Assembly: GCA_019155185.1 (NCBI GenBank)
Contig: CM032813.1
Coordinates: forward strand, 5,067,001 to 5,131,000
DNA: 64,000 nucleotides
Direction: 5' to 3'
Source: Beaufortia kweichowensis
Taxonomy: Eukaryota > Chordata > Actinopteri > Cypriniformes > Gastromyzontidae
Shown piece by piece: positions 13,681 through 25,946 of the stretch. The translations under genes and the position numbers were made by a program. Within the stretch, counting starts at the first letter, position 1. Every line of letters begins with the position of its first letter. The notes beneath the pieces are model-generated. The model saw nothing but the letters and a program-made list of their open reading frames with translations. It was not told the origin of the DNA and searched no databases.

Positions 13681-16600
13681 TCAGCAGAGCGCCAGGAGAG
13701 AGAGAGAGAGAGATGCAGATTAAGCAAGTGAGAGAGCCCTCCGGTGCCCCCTCTCAGCGAGCACTGGAGAGGAACATTTGCATTTAATTGAATGCTATGG
13801 ACATGCAACGTCCTCACCCCTATTCACCTCCCCTTTTTTCTTTCCTATCTCCATTTCTATGTGAAGTCCCACTCAAATCGCACTGCATAAATCTTTATTG
13901 GTTAAAGCAGACAGGTGGTACAGAGGGCTATAAGCGCTAGTGTCAGATAGAACTGTGGCTTGGCTTTTTTCCTATTGCATGAAAGCTGCTTAGCACAACA
14001 GATGATGGTTTTGACTGGGGAGACTGCGGACCTGGGGTTTGGCTATCATTACTGTGTGAGTTGCTGCCAAATGACAGCCATCAAAATCACTGCATTAGAA
14101 ATTTTAATTATCCAAAAGCCGATTTTGCTGGTTAGGCAAATAACAAATCTGGTTTTAATGGGTCAGCTTGGGTTCACTTAGGCTGCTGGAAAAAGTATCT
14201 AAAAAGGTTTAACACGTTAACAGAATAGTTTAAGTGAATTAACAATCAACTACTTTTATTAATTTAAACATGTTTATCATTATGAGTTGTATATATTAAC
14301 ATTAGTAACTACAGCAGTGAGCAATGATATTTTAATAAATTACATTACCAAAATTAGCACACATTTTTTTTAGACAAATTTTCCCATTGAAGCTCATTTA
14401 ATCTGTTAGAGGACAGTCACAAACCACAAAACCACAACTCTTACTATTCCATACATCCTTTTAAACTATGAAATGATGTGGTACAGCAGTAAACACCTAT
14501 AAAACTGTGCCAAACCTGCAACTATTCACACAACCATCTAGTGGTTCATAAAACGCAATCTATAAACTTTTGCCATCGTAACCAATTTGTTGCTGCTGTT
14601 AAACACGTCCCTGGTCGAAATGTGTCATTTTTACAGAGAGCCTGCAATCACGCTCTAATCGATGTGCATTTACAGAAGGTAGAGCCTAGTGAAAATCATA
14701 GTGTTTTCTAAGTCCTGCTTTCTAAAAACCACTACACTAACATCTCTAGGAGAACTTAAGGCCTCACACAACTGAAGCACATTCAGAGCAAAGTGTCACC
14801 TTTGCACCATCTGTTTGGAAAATCCTCATCAGACATGGAGCAAAATAAAAGTCTTTCAGCCCTTTGGCCAGCCAATTACGCAAATGTCATCGATCCCTGT
14901 GGCTCTTTAGAGGCAGAAGTCACAAGGATGGCCTTTCTGAATGGGTATGGATTTCTCCAATGGTTTTCCATTCTCTGCTCCAAAAGAAGGCATTGAAGGC
15001 AATGAGAGAGGACAGGCGAGCTTACTCACGGAGGTCTCCTTGTTGCAATGTCTGATCATAGGTAATAAATAAATTAAACTGAAGGCCTTTTTCTATGCGT
15101 GTCAAAATAGAGACCCAGATACTCTTAGAACTGGACTAAATATCCCAGCATGCACGGGTGAGCCATCTGTGGGTGGTGTACATAGCTTACCTTTAAATGA
15201 ATGATCTAGGTTCAGGTTGGTCCCTTACAATGAGTTTTGCTTCAAGAGAAAAAAAAAGAGATACATTTTATAAGAACTATTGGAACACTATGGCACTTCT
15301 GTAACACTAATCAGATTACATGAAAACATTTACATAAAATGCACAATAATTAAGAAAACCGAATGTCCTTGCTTTTTTTTCTTACAATGAAAGTCTATAA
15401 AGATCAGATCTCTTGATCCCCATTCAGTTCCACTGTATGAAAAATACAGCTTAAGAAACCGAGTAAGGACACAAGAACACCAGTATACAAAATGCACTGT
15501 ATTTTCAGGGAGAATTTATTTGATTCCTCACAAACATACATCTAAATAACACACATGCATCAGTACATTGCCCTGTGCCCATTAGAGCGAATTAGACAAG
15601 GCATCCAAATGTCAAGTTTTATGCTTTTTTAAAACACCCTGCCACTCAAATGCAAAAAAAGTCATAGTTTAAAGCGTTTTACCCCTAAACCTTAGTGTGT
15701 TATGGCACACTTTAAACTAATCTCCTTTTTGCAAGAGAATGTCAGCTCATTACTGGGCAGTCACAGTAAAATGTAGTGCTGTCAAACTGCAGACAGGGGC
15801 AGGGTTTCACCAGCAGCGTGTGCGGCGCTCCGACAGACTTCCACGTGACTCCACCATAATGTGAGGAGGATTCATTTCATCCTGCGGAGAGAAAGCCTGC
15901 TTTAAATCCTTGCCGCAATGAATGACGTGCACTAATGATTAATAATAGTGTTTAATTAGCCTTCGACGGTTAGCCCTCATATCTTGGTGAGTTGATAAAC
16001 ACGCTTGCTCTGGCCCTGACAGATTCCTTCATTAATCTTCCGGCGAACATGTTGTGCTAGGCTGGCGAGTCTGCAAAACGCAGGGTGTGTTTGTGTGCGA
16101 GTTTGTGTATTTGACAACATACCTCAACAGTATGTCACAGTGAGGTAAAGCCATGCTCGCTGGAGTTCTTCTATCACAGGGTAGTTTCTTTGCTGTTTGA
16201 TCTTCACACAATGCAGTCACAGGCTTCTGCAGACCCTGCATCACTCACATTCAGCCTTGTCGCCTGAAATGAACCACAAATCACAAGATGACATTTTGAA
16301 AACCTAGTGCTGTGACATTCTGTATGGTCTTCTATTACGTCAGAAGGTCGTATTGCCTTCATCTGCAAACATCTTGAGCACAAATGACCAATCACATTTT
16401 CATAACGCCATCTATGTAAAATCTTAATGTGACGATTTCTTTTTTTGTGTAACTTTAGCAGAAATACATGCCTTTTTCCTTCAGCCAAACCAATGTTAGC
16501 ACACTTTAGTGACAAAATAATTGAAAAGCAGAAGGCAATTTTGATTGTCTAAGTTTGTTGATTGGTTAAAAAGATGCCCAGACTCTCTTTGCTGTTAACA

Positions 16601-17690
16601 GAGCCCAGGGCCGTCACACAGACAGATGGGATCTCTCAAGATGGCTGTTTCAGTGATGTCTGTCAGGAACAAGGGGACATTTTATATTATGTGTAACATT
16701 TAAAACCACTTTTAGGATTTAAAGGCATATGACAGCTATGTCACATAAAAATAAAACACTTTTGGATGCTATAGATCATTTTAGTCCATATATGCTTTTT
16801 CAAATACATTTAGTTTATCAGCATTATGAATTGAACATAACACTGCCTTTAATATTCACACCCGGGCCTGCTGAGTCTGGATTTAGACTTTTAATTAGCA
16901 CTTACACTTCTTTATCTCCACAGCTGGCCAACAGCATAGCTGACAACACAATACAATCAAGCAGCTCTGCCTGTCTGCACATCAGCTCTTACAACCAATC
17001 ATAACACATTCTCAAAGCATTCTCGCTACTCGTAAAAGTAAATTACTGCACTTTATTTAAAGATTAATTCAATCATCGTCATTAATTCTCAAATATATTT
17101 AATAAATTGCTGGCTGTAGACTTCTTACACAGCGTTCCTTTGAGACTTATCAATATTACAAGCTGCAAGTAATGAAAAGCTCTCCGAAGGTTTGCTTCAG
17201 ACTTGTGCGTAAAAGAAAAGCCAAATCCATTTTCTCAAAAGCCATTGGTTGCTAATAGGATAAACTCACTTAAAGATGTCACAGACAAATTCAGACCTCA
17301 TTAAATGCAATTACAGCACATGCTGGCCTACATGTTGGACATGTTCCCTACTTGGAAATCTCATATACTCTATATGGATTAATGCATTAAAGCCAAATAT
17401 ATATGTTCAGTTATGAATTAACAGATAAATAAATGTAAATAAATATAAATATAATAAATACATGTGCTTTTTTGCACATAATTCTTTATAATTTATAAAA
17501 AGTAGAATTAACAATATATACATTTAAGACCACATACATGTACAGAATATAAAAAGTATATACAAAACTATATATATAATATATATATACAACTATAACT
17601 ATAAAAAACTGGAATTTGTGAGAGTTCTGAGTGTGTGAATCACTGTACGTCTTTATGTTAGTAATATATGCATGGTGTTACTCATCAGCT
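13681..17690. other. Non-coding; presumed lrrn2 intron 1
   Basis: No supported gene. An AG run lies at about 13,699-13,712, followed by GGTGCCCCCTCTCAG (13,745-13,759) and an octamer ATTTGCAT near 13,778. The stretch 15,900-16,030 has an unusual density of TAAT/ATTA homeodomain-type cores and is listed separately. The rest shows no structure I can name. Confidence 0.5.
15900..16030. promoter_or_regulatory. Candidate enhancer with clustered homeodomain cores
   Basis: Within roughly 60 bases the sequence has CTAATGATTAATAATAG and TTTAATTAGCC, that is several TAAT/ATTA cores, beside a non-repetitive, moderately GC stretch (TTGCCGCAATGAATGACGTGC). Such composition is common in vertebrate conserved non-coding elements near neuronal genes. 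There is no comparative evidence here, so this is a guess from composition. Confidence 0.2.
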
Positions 17691-17698
17691 ATTTGGTA

Positions 17699-17884
17699 CA
17701 CTGAAAAATGCTGGGTTATGGGTCAAGAAGGGACGAACTCAACGTTAGGTTATAAATTAAACAAAACTGGGTTGTTTTAGCTCAAAATATTAGACTGTTT
17801 CAACACATGGTTGGTTCAAATATGGACATTTTCAGGGCTAATTTAACCTAACAGTTAATAAAATAACCCAGCATTTTTTTTTCA
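17699..17884. mobile_element. Small MITE with 16-bp perfect terminal inverted repeats
   Basis: The left repeat AAAAATGCTGGGTTAT at 17,704-17,719 is the exact reverse complement of ATAACCCAGCATTTTT at 17,863-17,878. Between them the sequence carries internal GGGTT/AACCC blocks (for example TGGGTTGTTTTAGCTCAAA). This AATGCTGGGTTA terminus is characteristic of a high-copy non-autonomous DNA transposon in cyprinid fish. The element is about 185 bp with no coding capacity. Target-site duplications are not clear. Confidence 0.75.
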
Positions 17885-18565
17885 TTTCTGAAGCAAGACT
17901 TGTCCTCTGTCACTTATAGATTAATTGGGTCGTGCGGTCATAAATGGCCTGCGTGTAACACCTGTCAAATGAGATCCAAATGACGAGGCGCTACGGTGTT
18001 GTCCGTTGAGGTCATTTCTACAAAGCGGGGAACAAGTCATCTCATTTACCGTTTCGCCTCTGATTAACAGAAGCTACACGATAAGCAAAGACATCTCATT
18101 TCTGATGTAGCAGAAGAATGTGGTAATGAATAGGCTGCTGGCATTATGACAGTACCATCTGTTCTTATTGAATGATATCTTAAATCAATAAATCAGGCCT
18201 ATATCACAGCAGTGTTTACCGTTAAGAACAGGCATATAGAAGAGACTTCTTTAGATAGAGAGGAAGTGTGTGTGGTTACACACGAGTCCATGGCTCTGTC
18301 ATCACACTAATAGTCTCAGCCTTGTGTAGATAAATGACTGCAGCTGAGCACTGGATTTTACCGCTTCTCTCATCTCTTCTTTTTACTCATTTTCTGAGTG
18401 GGGGTGTCAGATTTACGGCCCTCTCGCTCATTATCTCAATCTTTTCTGAACTTCGAGCCATTCCTTTCACTTCTACTCATTTATGAATTATGTATAGCAT
18501 GTCTTCCTATACAGTAGGAACGAAAACACACAACATTTCTTTAATTTCTTAACAGTTAGATCAGT

Positions 18566-18566
<1 letters not shown>

Positions 18567-18645
<79 letters not shown>
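18567..18645. repeat. (AG)39 microsatellite
   Basis: An uninterrupted AG dinucleotide run of about 79 bases. It generates two overlapping serine/leucine-only reading frames on the minus strand, which are not genes. Confidence 0.97.
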
Positions 18646-18647
<2 letters not shown>

Positions 18648-19022
18648 CCGTGTCCACAAATAGCTGTAAACACACCTCAGAAAGCCCCACAGGGTGACAG
18701 CAGTGGCTTGGTGCCATCTCCCTCCCTTGCCTCCGACTCCACTTCACCTCACTTTCACCTTGAGGAATGAAATCTCTCTAAGCACAGCATCGGATTTTCT
18801 GGTTGATGCAAATTGAATTGTGGCCCAGTTAGTCCAACAGGACAGCACTTTAGTACTTCTCTTAACAGCGAGGGTGATCTTGCGGCCTTGGCAACAGCAC
18901 CTTTGCAAATTCATCTTCTCTTCTGTTCCATTGGCTTCCAAATCTTGTGTCACTGAGCATCTGTGAATAGAGAATTATACAGATTTGATTATTAAATGTT
19001 TAACTATATTAAGGACTTAATA

Positions 19023-19054
19023 TGTGTGTGTGTGTGTGTGTGTTGTGTGTGTGA
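19023..19054. repeat. (TG)n microsatellite
   Basis: Alternating TG for about 32 bases with a single interruption (TTG) in the middle. Confidence 0.9.
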
Positions 19055-21318
19055 ATATTCATGTCTGTCATCAAGAATCTACACATTCATATTTTAGAGA
19101 CAAGTACTCTTCTGCATAGTTTACTACTGTATACCACAGCTTCAGTTTAACACATACAGAGTGTTTATTCAGCAGCTAATAGCAGCTATAAATCATTTCA
19201 TTGATGAAATGCAATTACCAAGTACCGCCAAAGCTATTTAAAAGCCCCGAACAGTAGCAAACGCATGATTTCTTACGGTTGTGACAAGCGCAGTCTCAGG
19301 AACCCATGTTAAGAGCACAGCTGAAGATAAATGTCTGTGATGTTGTGATTTATTGCAAAGCAATTTTGAGCCACAATGTACCTGCCAGCGAGAGTCTTTA
19401 GGCCGAGTCATCACTATTTCAGAGAGGATACCGTGCATCACTTTACCGCATAGCAAAAAGGAATAAACCGTGTAGAGAAGAACATGAATTCATAAATGTC
19501 CTCGAAATCTTGCGAGTCAGTCAACAGCAAGAAAATGCAACAAAGACGTTGCAATTTTGCTGGTCTCAGCAAACTTGGCGAGGCATACAAAAATTATCTA
19601 AAGAAAAACCGCATGTCAGGCAGATGCCAGGGAGTAATCTGTTTAAAGAGGAAAAGTTGCACCTGTATTTTATCTTGAGGTTGTTAGCTTCATAACTTAT
19701 ATCTTCTCTATGCAACTGTTCGGATGGGGTTTGTTTAGTAAACAATGTTTGGAATAAGATTTGGATTTTAAATGCGATTTAATTATAACATCATGTATAT
19801 GATTAGGAGAAGGATTTGAAGTAAGGATTATACCTGATGTTACAGCATCTTTTAATTAATCTAATGTATTCTAATGTAGATGTAATGCCAGCAGAAACGG
19901 CATCAGTTGTCATTTTGCCTCAGAAAGTTGGCAAAAACCTAAAAATCCATAATGAAGGTGCACAAGACAGCACAAAACATGTAGCTTTGGTTACAGCATT
20001 TAACAACAAATAAGTCAATAAATGAAGAGAACCATGAAAAAATAATATCTCACAATCACTGCCATTCCTGTCTGGACAGAACTACTGAGTTAGCAGAAAT
20101 GGGCTGATAATTTGCTCTGTGATTTTACTGTTGTGTGATAAAATGCAAACGTTTTGATTCATTTGCATTCATGCATTAGAGAGACATTTATTGATATATT
20201 TTTATGTATTTTAATTTTAATAAAACGGATGTGAAACATTAAACAAGGGCCCGTTTCCTTTCAGCGACGTAATTTATTTGTAACCTTAGAGCACAGCTAA
20301 ATACAACAAAAACTGGTCTGGTTTAAATGTGGTTATATTTATTGTCTTTATGTGCTTAATTAAACAACACTCAAATAAAAAGCAACAGAAGTAAATACAG
20401 TTTCAGGCCTTTATCATACACACCTCATTAGAGTCATGCGTAATGATGTGTTTGGTTACAGACATTATAGCCACCCGCAGGCTAGCTGAGGCTTTTGTCA
20501 CCTTTAGCCATCAGTCTCTAAAGTTACTGCGTGCGGACATCATCAAATACCACAAAAATAACCCTTGAAAACAACACAAACACATATACTATAATGCATA
20601 ATGAAAGGGGAAATAACTACACGGTTAGACTCAGTGACTGCTATTGTTAGTACACTACCGAAATTGCTACAGAATACATTAAAAAGACAAAATGCAGTTT
20701 ATATGTCTTGTACCCTCCCCTTATAATTTGCCAGATTGTTTTACTGCGAATCGTCCTATTGACCGAAGCGTACCATTGCCGTTCCTCACACAAACACAAA
20801 GTGGTAAAGGTCTGAGTGAAAAGTAAATGGAAGCCAGTCCTACACGCTAGTATTATTATTGATTTTTCAAACAATCTGTGAACAGATCGACCCCGCTGGG
20901 TTGACATTGCTTTTATGTGCTAAGTCTAATTAACATTATAGCACATAGGCTGCTATCCTGAGAGCACTGCACTAAAAGAGCAGTCTCAGCACACTAACTT
21001 AATTCTTCCCTGGCCGGGGCAGAGGGTTGTCAGATCTTCTGCGCTCTCTCTGACCCCCGGACTCTGCCAGGGGGTTTGGTGTGCCATCTGTCAGGCTGTT
21101 TAATCGATGACCCATTTGCAGATCAGTCTGCAGTGTGGGCTAAGCAAAGGTTATTTACTGGAGAGCTCGGAGAAACTAATCCAATTAACAAAAGGCACAT
21201 CTTCACTACCAAAAAAACAGGAAAACATTTGTTACATTTGGGAGAATTTGCTATGCAAATCAATACGTTTTTTGTGAAAATGTACAAAACATTTTTTATG
21301 TAATAAAATTTTTTATGT

Positions 21319-21434
21319 TCCTGTAGCTTAACTGGTAGAAAGTTGCATTAGTAGCATAAATATCATGGGTTCAATTCCCAAGGAAGAGTATTAAAAATAC
21401 ACACTAATAAAAAAATTTATATATAAAAAATATA
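21319..21434 (+). mobile_element. tRNA-derived SINE, 5' head (split copy)
   Basis: The sequence carries an RNA polymerase III A box (TAGCTTAACTGG, about 21,324-21,335) and a B box (GGGTTCAATTCCC, about 21,367-21,379) with tRNA-like spacing. This is the layout of the tRNA-derived head of cyprinid SINEs. Departures from tRNA consensus and the lack of a proper acceptor stem argue against a functional tRNA gene. The body is interrupted by a 523-bp DNA transposon, and the SINE tail resumes at 21,962. Confidence 0.7.
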
Positions 21435-21436
21435 TA

Positions 21437-21959
21437 CACTACCAGTCAAAAGTTTAGACATAATTGACAAAAATATTTCTTATGATCTTAAAAATCTTTT
21501 AATTTGACAGTGTATTTTTCAATGTTTAAAATTACTGTTGTAAACAAAAATATAATTGTTTTAACATTTATTAAATATATTTAATTAGAAAACTAAAATC
21601 TTATTTAAAAAAATATATTTTTTAATGGATTACTAGAACCAAATAATGAATAAAAGGCAACCAATAAGAGTACAGCATAGATAGAAATTTCTTCAGTGCT
21701 GTTTAAAAAGCTTCACAGGTTGAGACCTCAAGAAGCTGGATGATAAAATGTCAAGAGTATGATTTTACAAATTCTAGACAAAGTGTGACTACTTTTAAAC
21801 ATAAATGAACAGTGTTAATTTATTTTGGATGCTTTTAGTCACAACATAATTCCCACAGTTACAAGTGTGTTATTTCATAGTTTTGATGAGTTTACTACTA
21901 ATCTAACATGTGGGAAAAAAATCTAAACAACAGTGTTTCTTAATTTTTGACTGGTAGTG
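21437..21959. mobile_element. 523-bp Tc1/mariner-type MITE nested in the SINE
   Basis: The left end reads CACTACCAGTCAAAAG and the right end TTTTTGACTGGTAGTG, which are inverted repeats. TA dinucleotides flank both ends (21,435-21,436 and 21,960-21,961), the target-site signature of Tc1/mariner transposons. There is no transposase frame inside, so it is a non-autonomous element. It splits a tRNA-SINE, so it inserted later than the SINE. A truncated relative lies near position 353. Confidence 0.85.
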
Positions 21960-21961
21960 TA

Positions 21962-22005
21962 CGTAAAGCACAGCGTTGGATAAAAGCATCTGCCAGATGA
22001 GAGCA
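21962..22005 (+). mobile_element. tRNA-SINE, 3' tail (split copy)
   Basis: The stretch GTAAAGCACAGCGTTGGATA followed by AAAGCATCTGCCAGATGAG closely resembles the conserved tail shared by fish tRNA-SINEs and their partner LINEs, usually a GCTTTGGATAAAAGCGTCTG-type motif. It directly follows the TA duplication at the end of the nested transposon, so it is the second half of the SINE that begins at 21,319. Confidence 0.7.
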
Positions 22006-23454
22006 TTCAGGACTTATTAATAAAGGTCTATACAGGAAGGATAGTGCATGCAAATAGTAACTAAAGCAGCTAACAAAACACACAAAATAACTACTTCTAC
22101 AGATCAACATTCTTTGGTTATGTATATTGATCGTGAAACACCTGCTTCATAACTGTCAATATAGTTTCTTGTCTAATATATGCCAGTAGAGTCTTCAGTC
22201 TAGCATCTTGTCTGTCTTTCCCTCAGGGCAGCCGGGGAGAATTGAGCCTTTAAGCATTACCGAAGGTAGCTGATAGATGGCTTTGTTTCAATTATCTTAG
22301 GTGATGGGATAACACACACCTTTGGTCTCAAAGGAGGCATAGAGACAGAGACAGCCAGAAGGGCAGGAAGCCAATACGGCAAGGGATGGAAAAGAGTCTG
22401 ATGAAGAGATTTTCTCAAGCACAAGGAAGATTCGCTTTCAGTTCACAGCCATTTCAGATTCATGTGAGAGAAAAACTCAGCTCTGGCCAACAGAAACAAG
22501 AGCTAACTAATCAATAATAGAAGACAACATAAGGTGGGGTATAGACTGCTGGGGAATACACTGTCATTCTAATGGTAAGAAAACATGTAAAAGAAACAGA
22601 AATATGTTAGATGATGTCACCTACGTTGCAACAAATAAAAACAGCATTATCCACAACACAATTTACTCCATTGTAAATGTAATAGGGTAAAACAGGCATG
22701 GAACGTCAAAAAGAAAAGTCACAACATGCCTGTGAATGAATGGACCGATTCCTTTTACAATAACCTTCCCTTGATGCTATCAGAATTCTCTGAGTTTCTA
22801 TGACCTGGACTCAATGAAAGCTGTCTCCTCTAAAGCTAATTAAAAGTTCATTAGTGATAGCGGTTGTCTGCTGTGCTTCAATGCCTGGAGGTGAGAGAGG
22901 AACCATATTGCATGCTGGGATTGTTGCCACAACCCTCAGTAGCATTATCTAATTGCACACTGGAAAGGAAAGGAAGGGGTTTACTTCAGGGAAAGCAGAG
23001 AGGGTGAGGAAGGGGTCATGAGCCTCTAAGCAACACGAACACATCATTTGGACATGGGGTGGTATACTGGCCAACATATGCTGCGTTAATAGGCGTCTGT
23101 ATATTTCCTCAATGGGCTTTGTATTATGAAGTCTTCCTCTAATAAGTGACATTACTTAGTATGATTTACAAGCTGTTTTCCTCATGGGGACCAAAAAATA
23201 CTGGTATTACTGTCCACACTGTATGGTTCAGCATATATTACTGTAGTGTTTAAAGGCAAGAATATTGACCTAAAAATAATCATTTCATGTGCATTAAAAT
23301 TTTTTAAATACTACTGCATAAAACTTGAGTATTTAGTTGAGTAACTTGAGTAATAGACTCAATCAAATTATTGTTTTGTTACCAAAAATACCTTTTTAGT
23401 ACAGATGAGCATGTACAGTACTCCCACACACATCTATAATTTACCTTATAAATG

Positions 23455-23632
23455 AAAATATTATTATTAGTTGCTCACCATCATGTTTTTCTAGACCTAT
23501 CTTTGTAAAACAAAAGAATTTTAAAAATATCGATACACTTAAGTGAACTTATTTTAAGATACGTGATATATCTCAAGATACTTATACGTAAATTACAGTC
23601 TTTAGTTTTGGGTGAACTATTCCTTTAAGGGA
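23455..23632. mobile_element. Degenerate cyprinid MITE (TGGGTGAACTATTCCTTTAA terminus)
   Basis: The sequence begins near GCTCACCATCATGTTTTTCTAGACC and ends in TTTTGGGTGAACTATTCCTTTAAGG. Both are hallmark ends of a very common cyprinid non-autonomous DNA transposon. The interior contains the usual ATATCTT/AAGATA-like inverted segments. Confidence 0.65.
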
Positions 23633-25783
23633 TTTGAAAGATTGTTTAGGTCAGTAAATGGTTGACTGAGGTTCATAGCTCAGCAGCGAGGGCGGTCGCT
23701 CTCATTGGCCTGCAGGAAGTTTTAGTTAATCAAACTTAAACCCCTGGTTTAAGCCCATTGGTTTTGCTAGGCTGAGGCTGAACTCTGTGAGGAGCTTTAG
23801 TGTATCCATCAGCACAATGGAAAACCAGGTCATCCATCAGTGCCAGCTCCGATCGATGGCTCTGGCTTCTGGAAGAACCATCTGATTCTATTACGAAAAT
23901 GAAAATAAATACGGAAACGTGGAGTGTAAAGTGGGCTTGTGGTAACACCTCTGAAATGCAGTGATGGAGAGCGGAGGTTTCATCATTGAATATTTGTAAA
24001 GTAAAGCCAGTTTTTAAATCTGTCTTAAAAAATAGGTGATGAAGGGCACACCTTGCAGCAACAAATATGTCAAGTTTTAAATGGCTGTCAAAAAACCAAC
24101 AACACGGAGGTGTAACAAAGAAAGAATGACGCTCTCGCTTAATAAAGCAATATAAAAAGCAGCCTTGCTTGTAAGAAAAAATAAATACTGTGAATCATTA
24201 ATCTGATTCATTGTTGACCCATATACAAAACAATATGGCAGATTGATATTATTTGCATATTTGATCTATGTTTTGCTTCTGGTACAATGACATTCAGCAA
24301 CCACATTTAACAGATTGAATAACATCAGACAGGAGGGCAGATGCAGGGTTTAGTATATTGTATAAGAGAGAAAAAAATCCCTGAGCTCTGGCAGTATAAT
24401 GCAGCAGCAGAGAAGAGGAAACAAGGTAAAAACTGCCCAGCTTGAATATAACAAACGCTTGAGTGTTTTTGTTATTGATTAAAACCAATGCTTTAGAACA
24501 GAAAGAGGTTTGGTGTGTATGTGTTTTGTGTGTAAGTGTTTGCTTAAAAGAGAAATGTGATTATAGAAGCTTTTTATAGAAGATTGGCTTAAATCTACAC
24601 AATATTTCACTATGTTGCATTTTGATTGCGGTTTAAAAACATTAAAAAAAATGTACAACTAAAATATAAAAAATATAACATTATCAATGCATAATGAAAG
24701 ACTAAGTTATAACTGAGAATTTTTATATATATTTTATATAAATAAAGGGTTCTGGAAATTTTGTGAAAATACTTTAACTGCTAGGGGTTTCTTTAGCATC
24801 AGAACATCAGTATAACATTTCAGCAAATAAAAACAACTTAATTGAAATTTTTTCATTTTATTCTAGTAAATTAAGATGAAGCATTTTTAACTTGGCGAAT
24901 GGTTTCGATGAAATATAAAAAGGCAACACTTCCCATTTCTTTTTTTATGTTATAAATAAACACTAAAGATGAGCATGCCGAAAACATTTTGGTAAAGCCG
25001 AATGTACGAAGACATCATCCTCACAAAAATGTTTCATTAAAAATGCAATGTTTCAACATCTGTCGTATTAAGGAAAGTTATCACAATCTTTTGATGACAT
25101 GGAAAAAAACATTTTAACAGTGATAGCTGGAAAGGCAGTGGAGGGCATTTGCACTTGAAGAACAGTATCCCTCAGAAAGCTGTGTTTAACACTCACAGCA
25201 GGACTGTTACAACATCAAGCAGCAGTGTGTACAGGACGTACAACAGTTCCCGTTTAAAGCACCAGAGGAGTACAGCTCTGTCGAGTTCTCCAGGGCCTGA
25301 CAGCCGCAGTGGGAAGGGGATTGTGGGTAAAGAAGAAGCGTAGCCTATCAGTGTGAAACACAGATAATCCGTACCCCTGCTTACAGTTCTGACCTTGCTA
25401 AAACTGACCCAAAAGGGGATGCGTTTCAGAGCAACGGTAACTACTATGGTCATCAAATTTGACTGCAGTGCCCTGACTGGGCAAAACAAAAATCACATAC
25501 AAATGTAGTAGAATGCGTAAAAACAGATATAGCAACTGCTATAAACCATGAAAGCACAGAAAAACACACATACAAAAATATAATCTAATAAGAAACTGTT
25601 GTGGAAACTGTGATTATTCCGGGTGAAGGACTAAAACTAAAAGCCAGTAAAAACACATTAGGGTTACGCACAGTGTTTTTGGTCTTGCAGTCTTGTGATT
25701 AAGCATCATTAATGTTCAAACCTAAAAAAAAGCATCTAACAGATCCAGTAGTGAACACAGAAAGCTGTCTGGACTATGTTTAT

Positions 25784-25946
25784 GATACCTTTATGGGGTT
25801 GTTTTGGCATTTTGAAGCTTGACAACCCCAGTGCCTATTCATTTCCACTATATACAAAGTAGCAGGAATCATAATCCTAAAAATATTATTTTGTGTTAAG
25901 TCATAAATGTTTTTTGAATGACATGAGGGTGAGAAAATGTGACCCC
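25784..25946. mobile_element. MITE fragment, same family
   Basis: The order of blocks (TTTTGGCATTTTGAAGCTTG, CCCCAGTGCCTATTCATTTC, TTTTGTGTTAAGTCATAAAT, GAATGACATGAGGGTGAGAA) matches the second half of the common cyprinid MITE seen at 23,455. The GGGTGAACTA end is missing. Confidence 0.65.

Larger units (their letters stand above)
17885..21318. other. Non-coding; presumed lrrn2 intron 1
   Basis: No supported gene. It contains the (AG)n and (TG)n microsatellites listed separately. The remaining open frames are short, unsupported and without domains. Confidence 0.55.

Noticed and set aside
18488..18747. Serine/leucine-only reading frames
   Set aside because: They are translations of the (AG)39 microsatellite.
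21319..21390. Possible tRNA gene
   Set aside because: A and B boxes are present but the acceptor stem does not pair and the SINE tail follows. It is a tRNA-derived SINE head.
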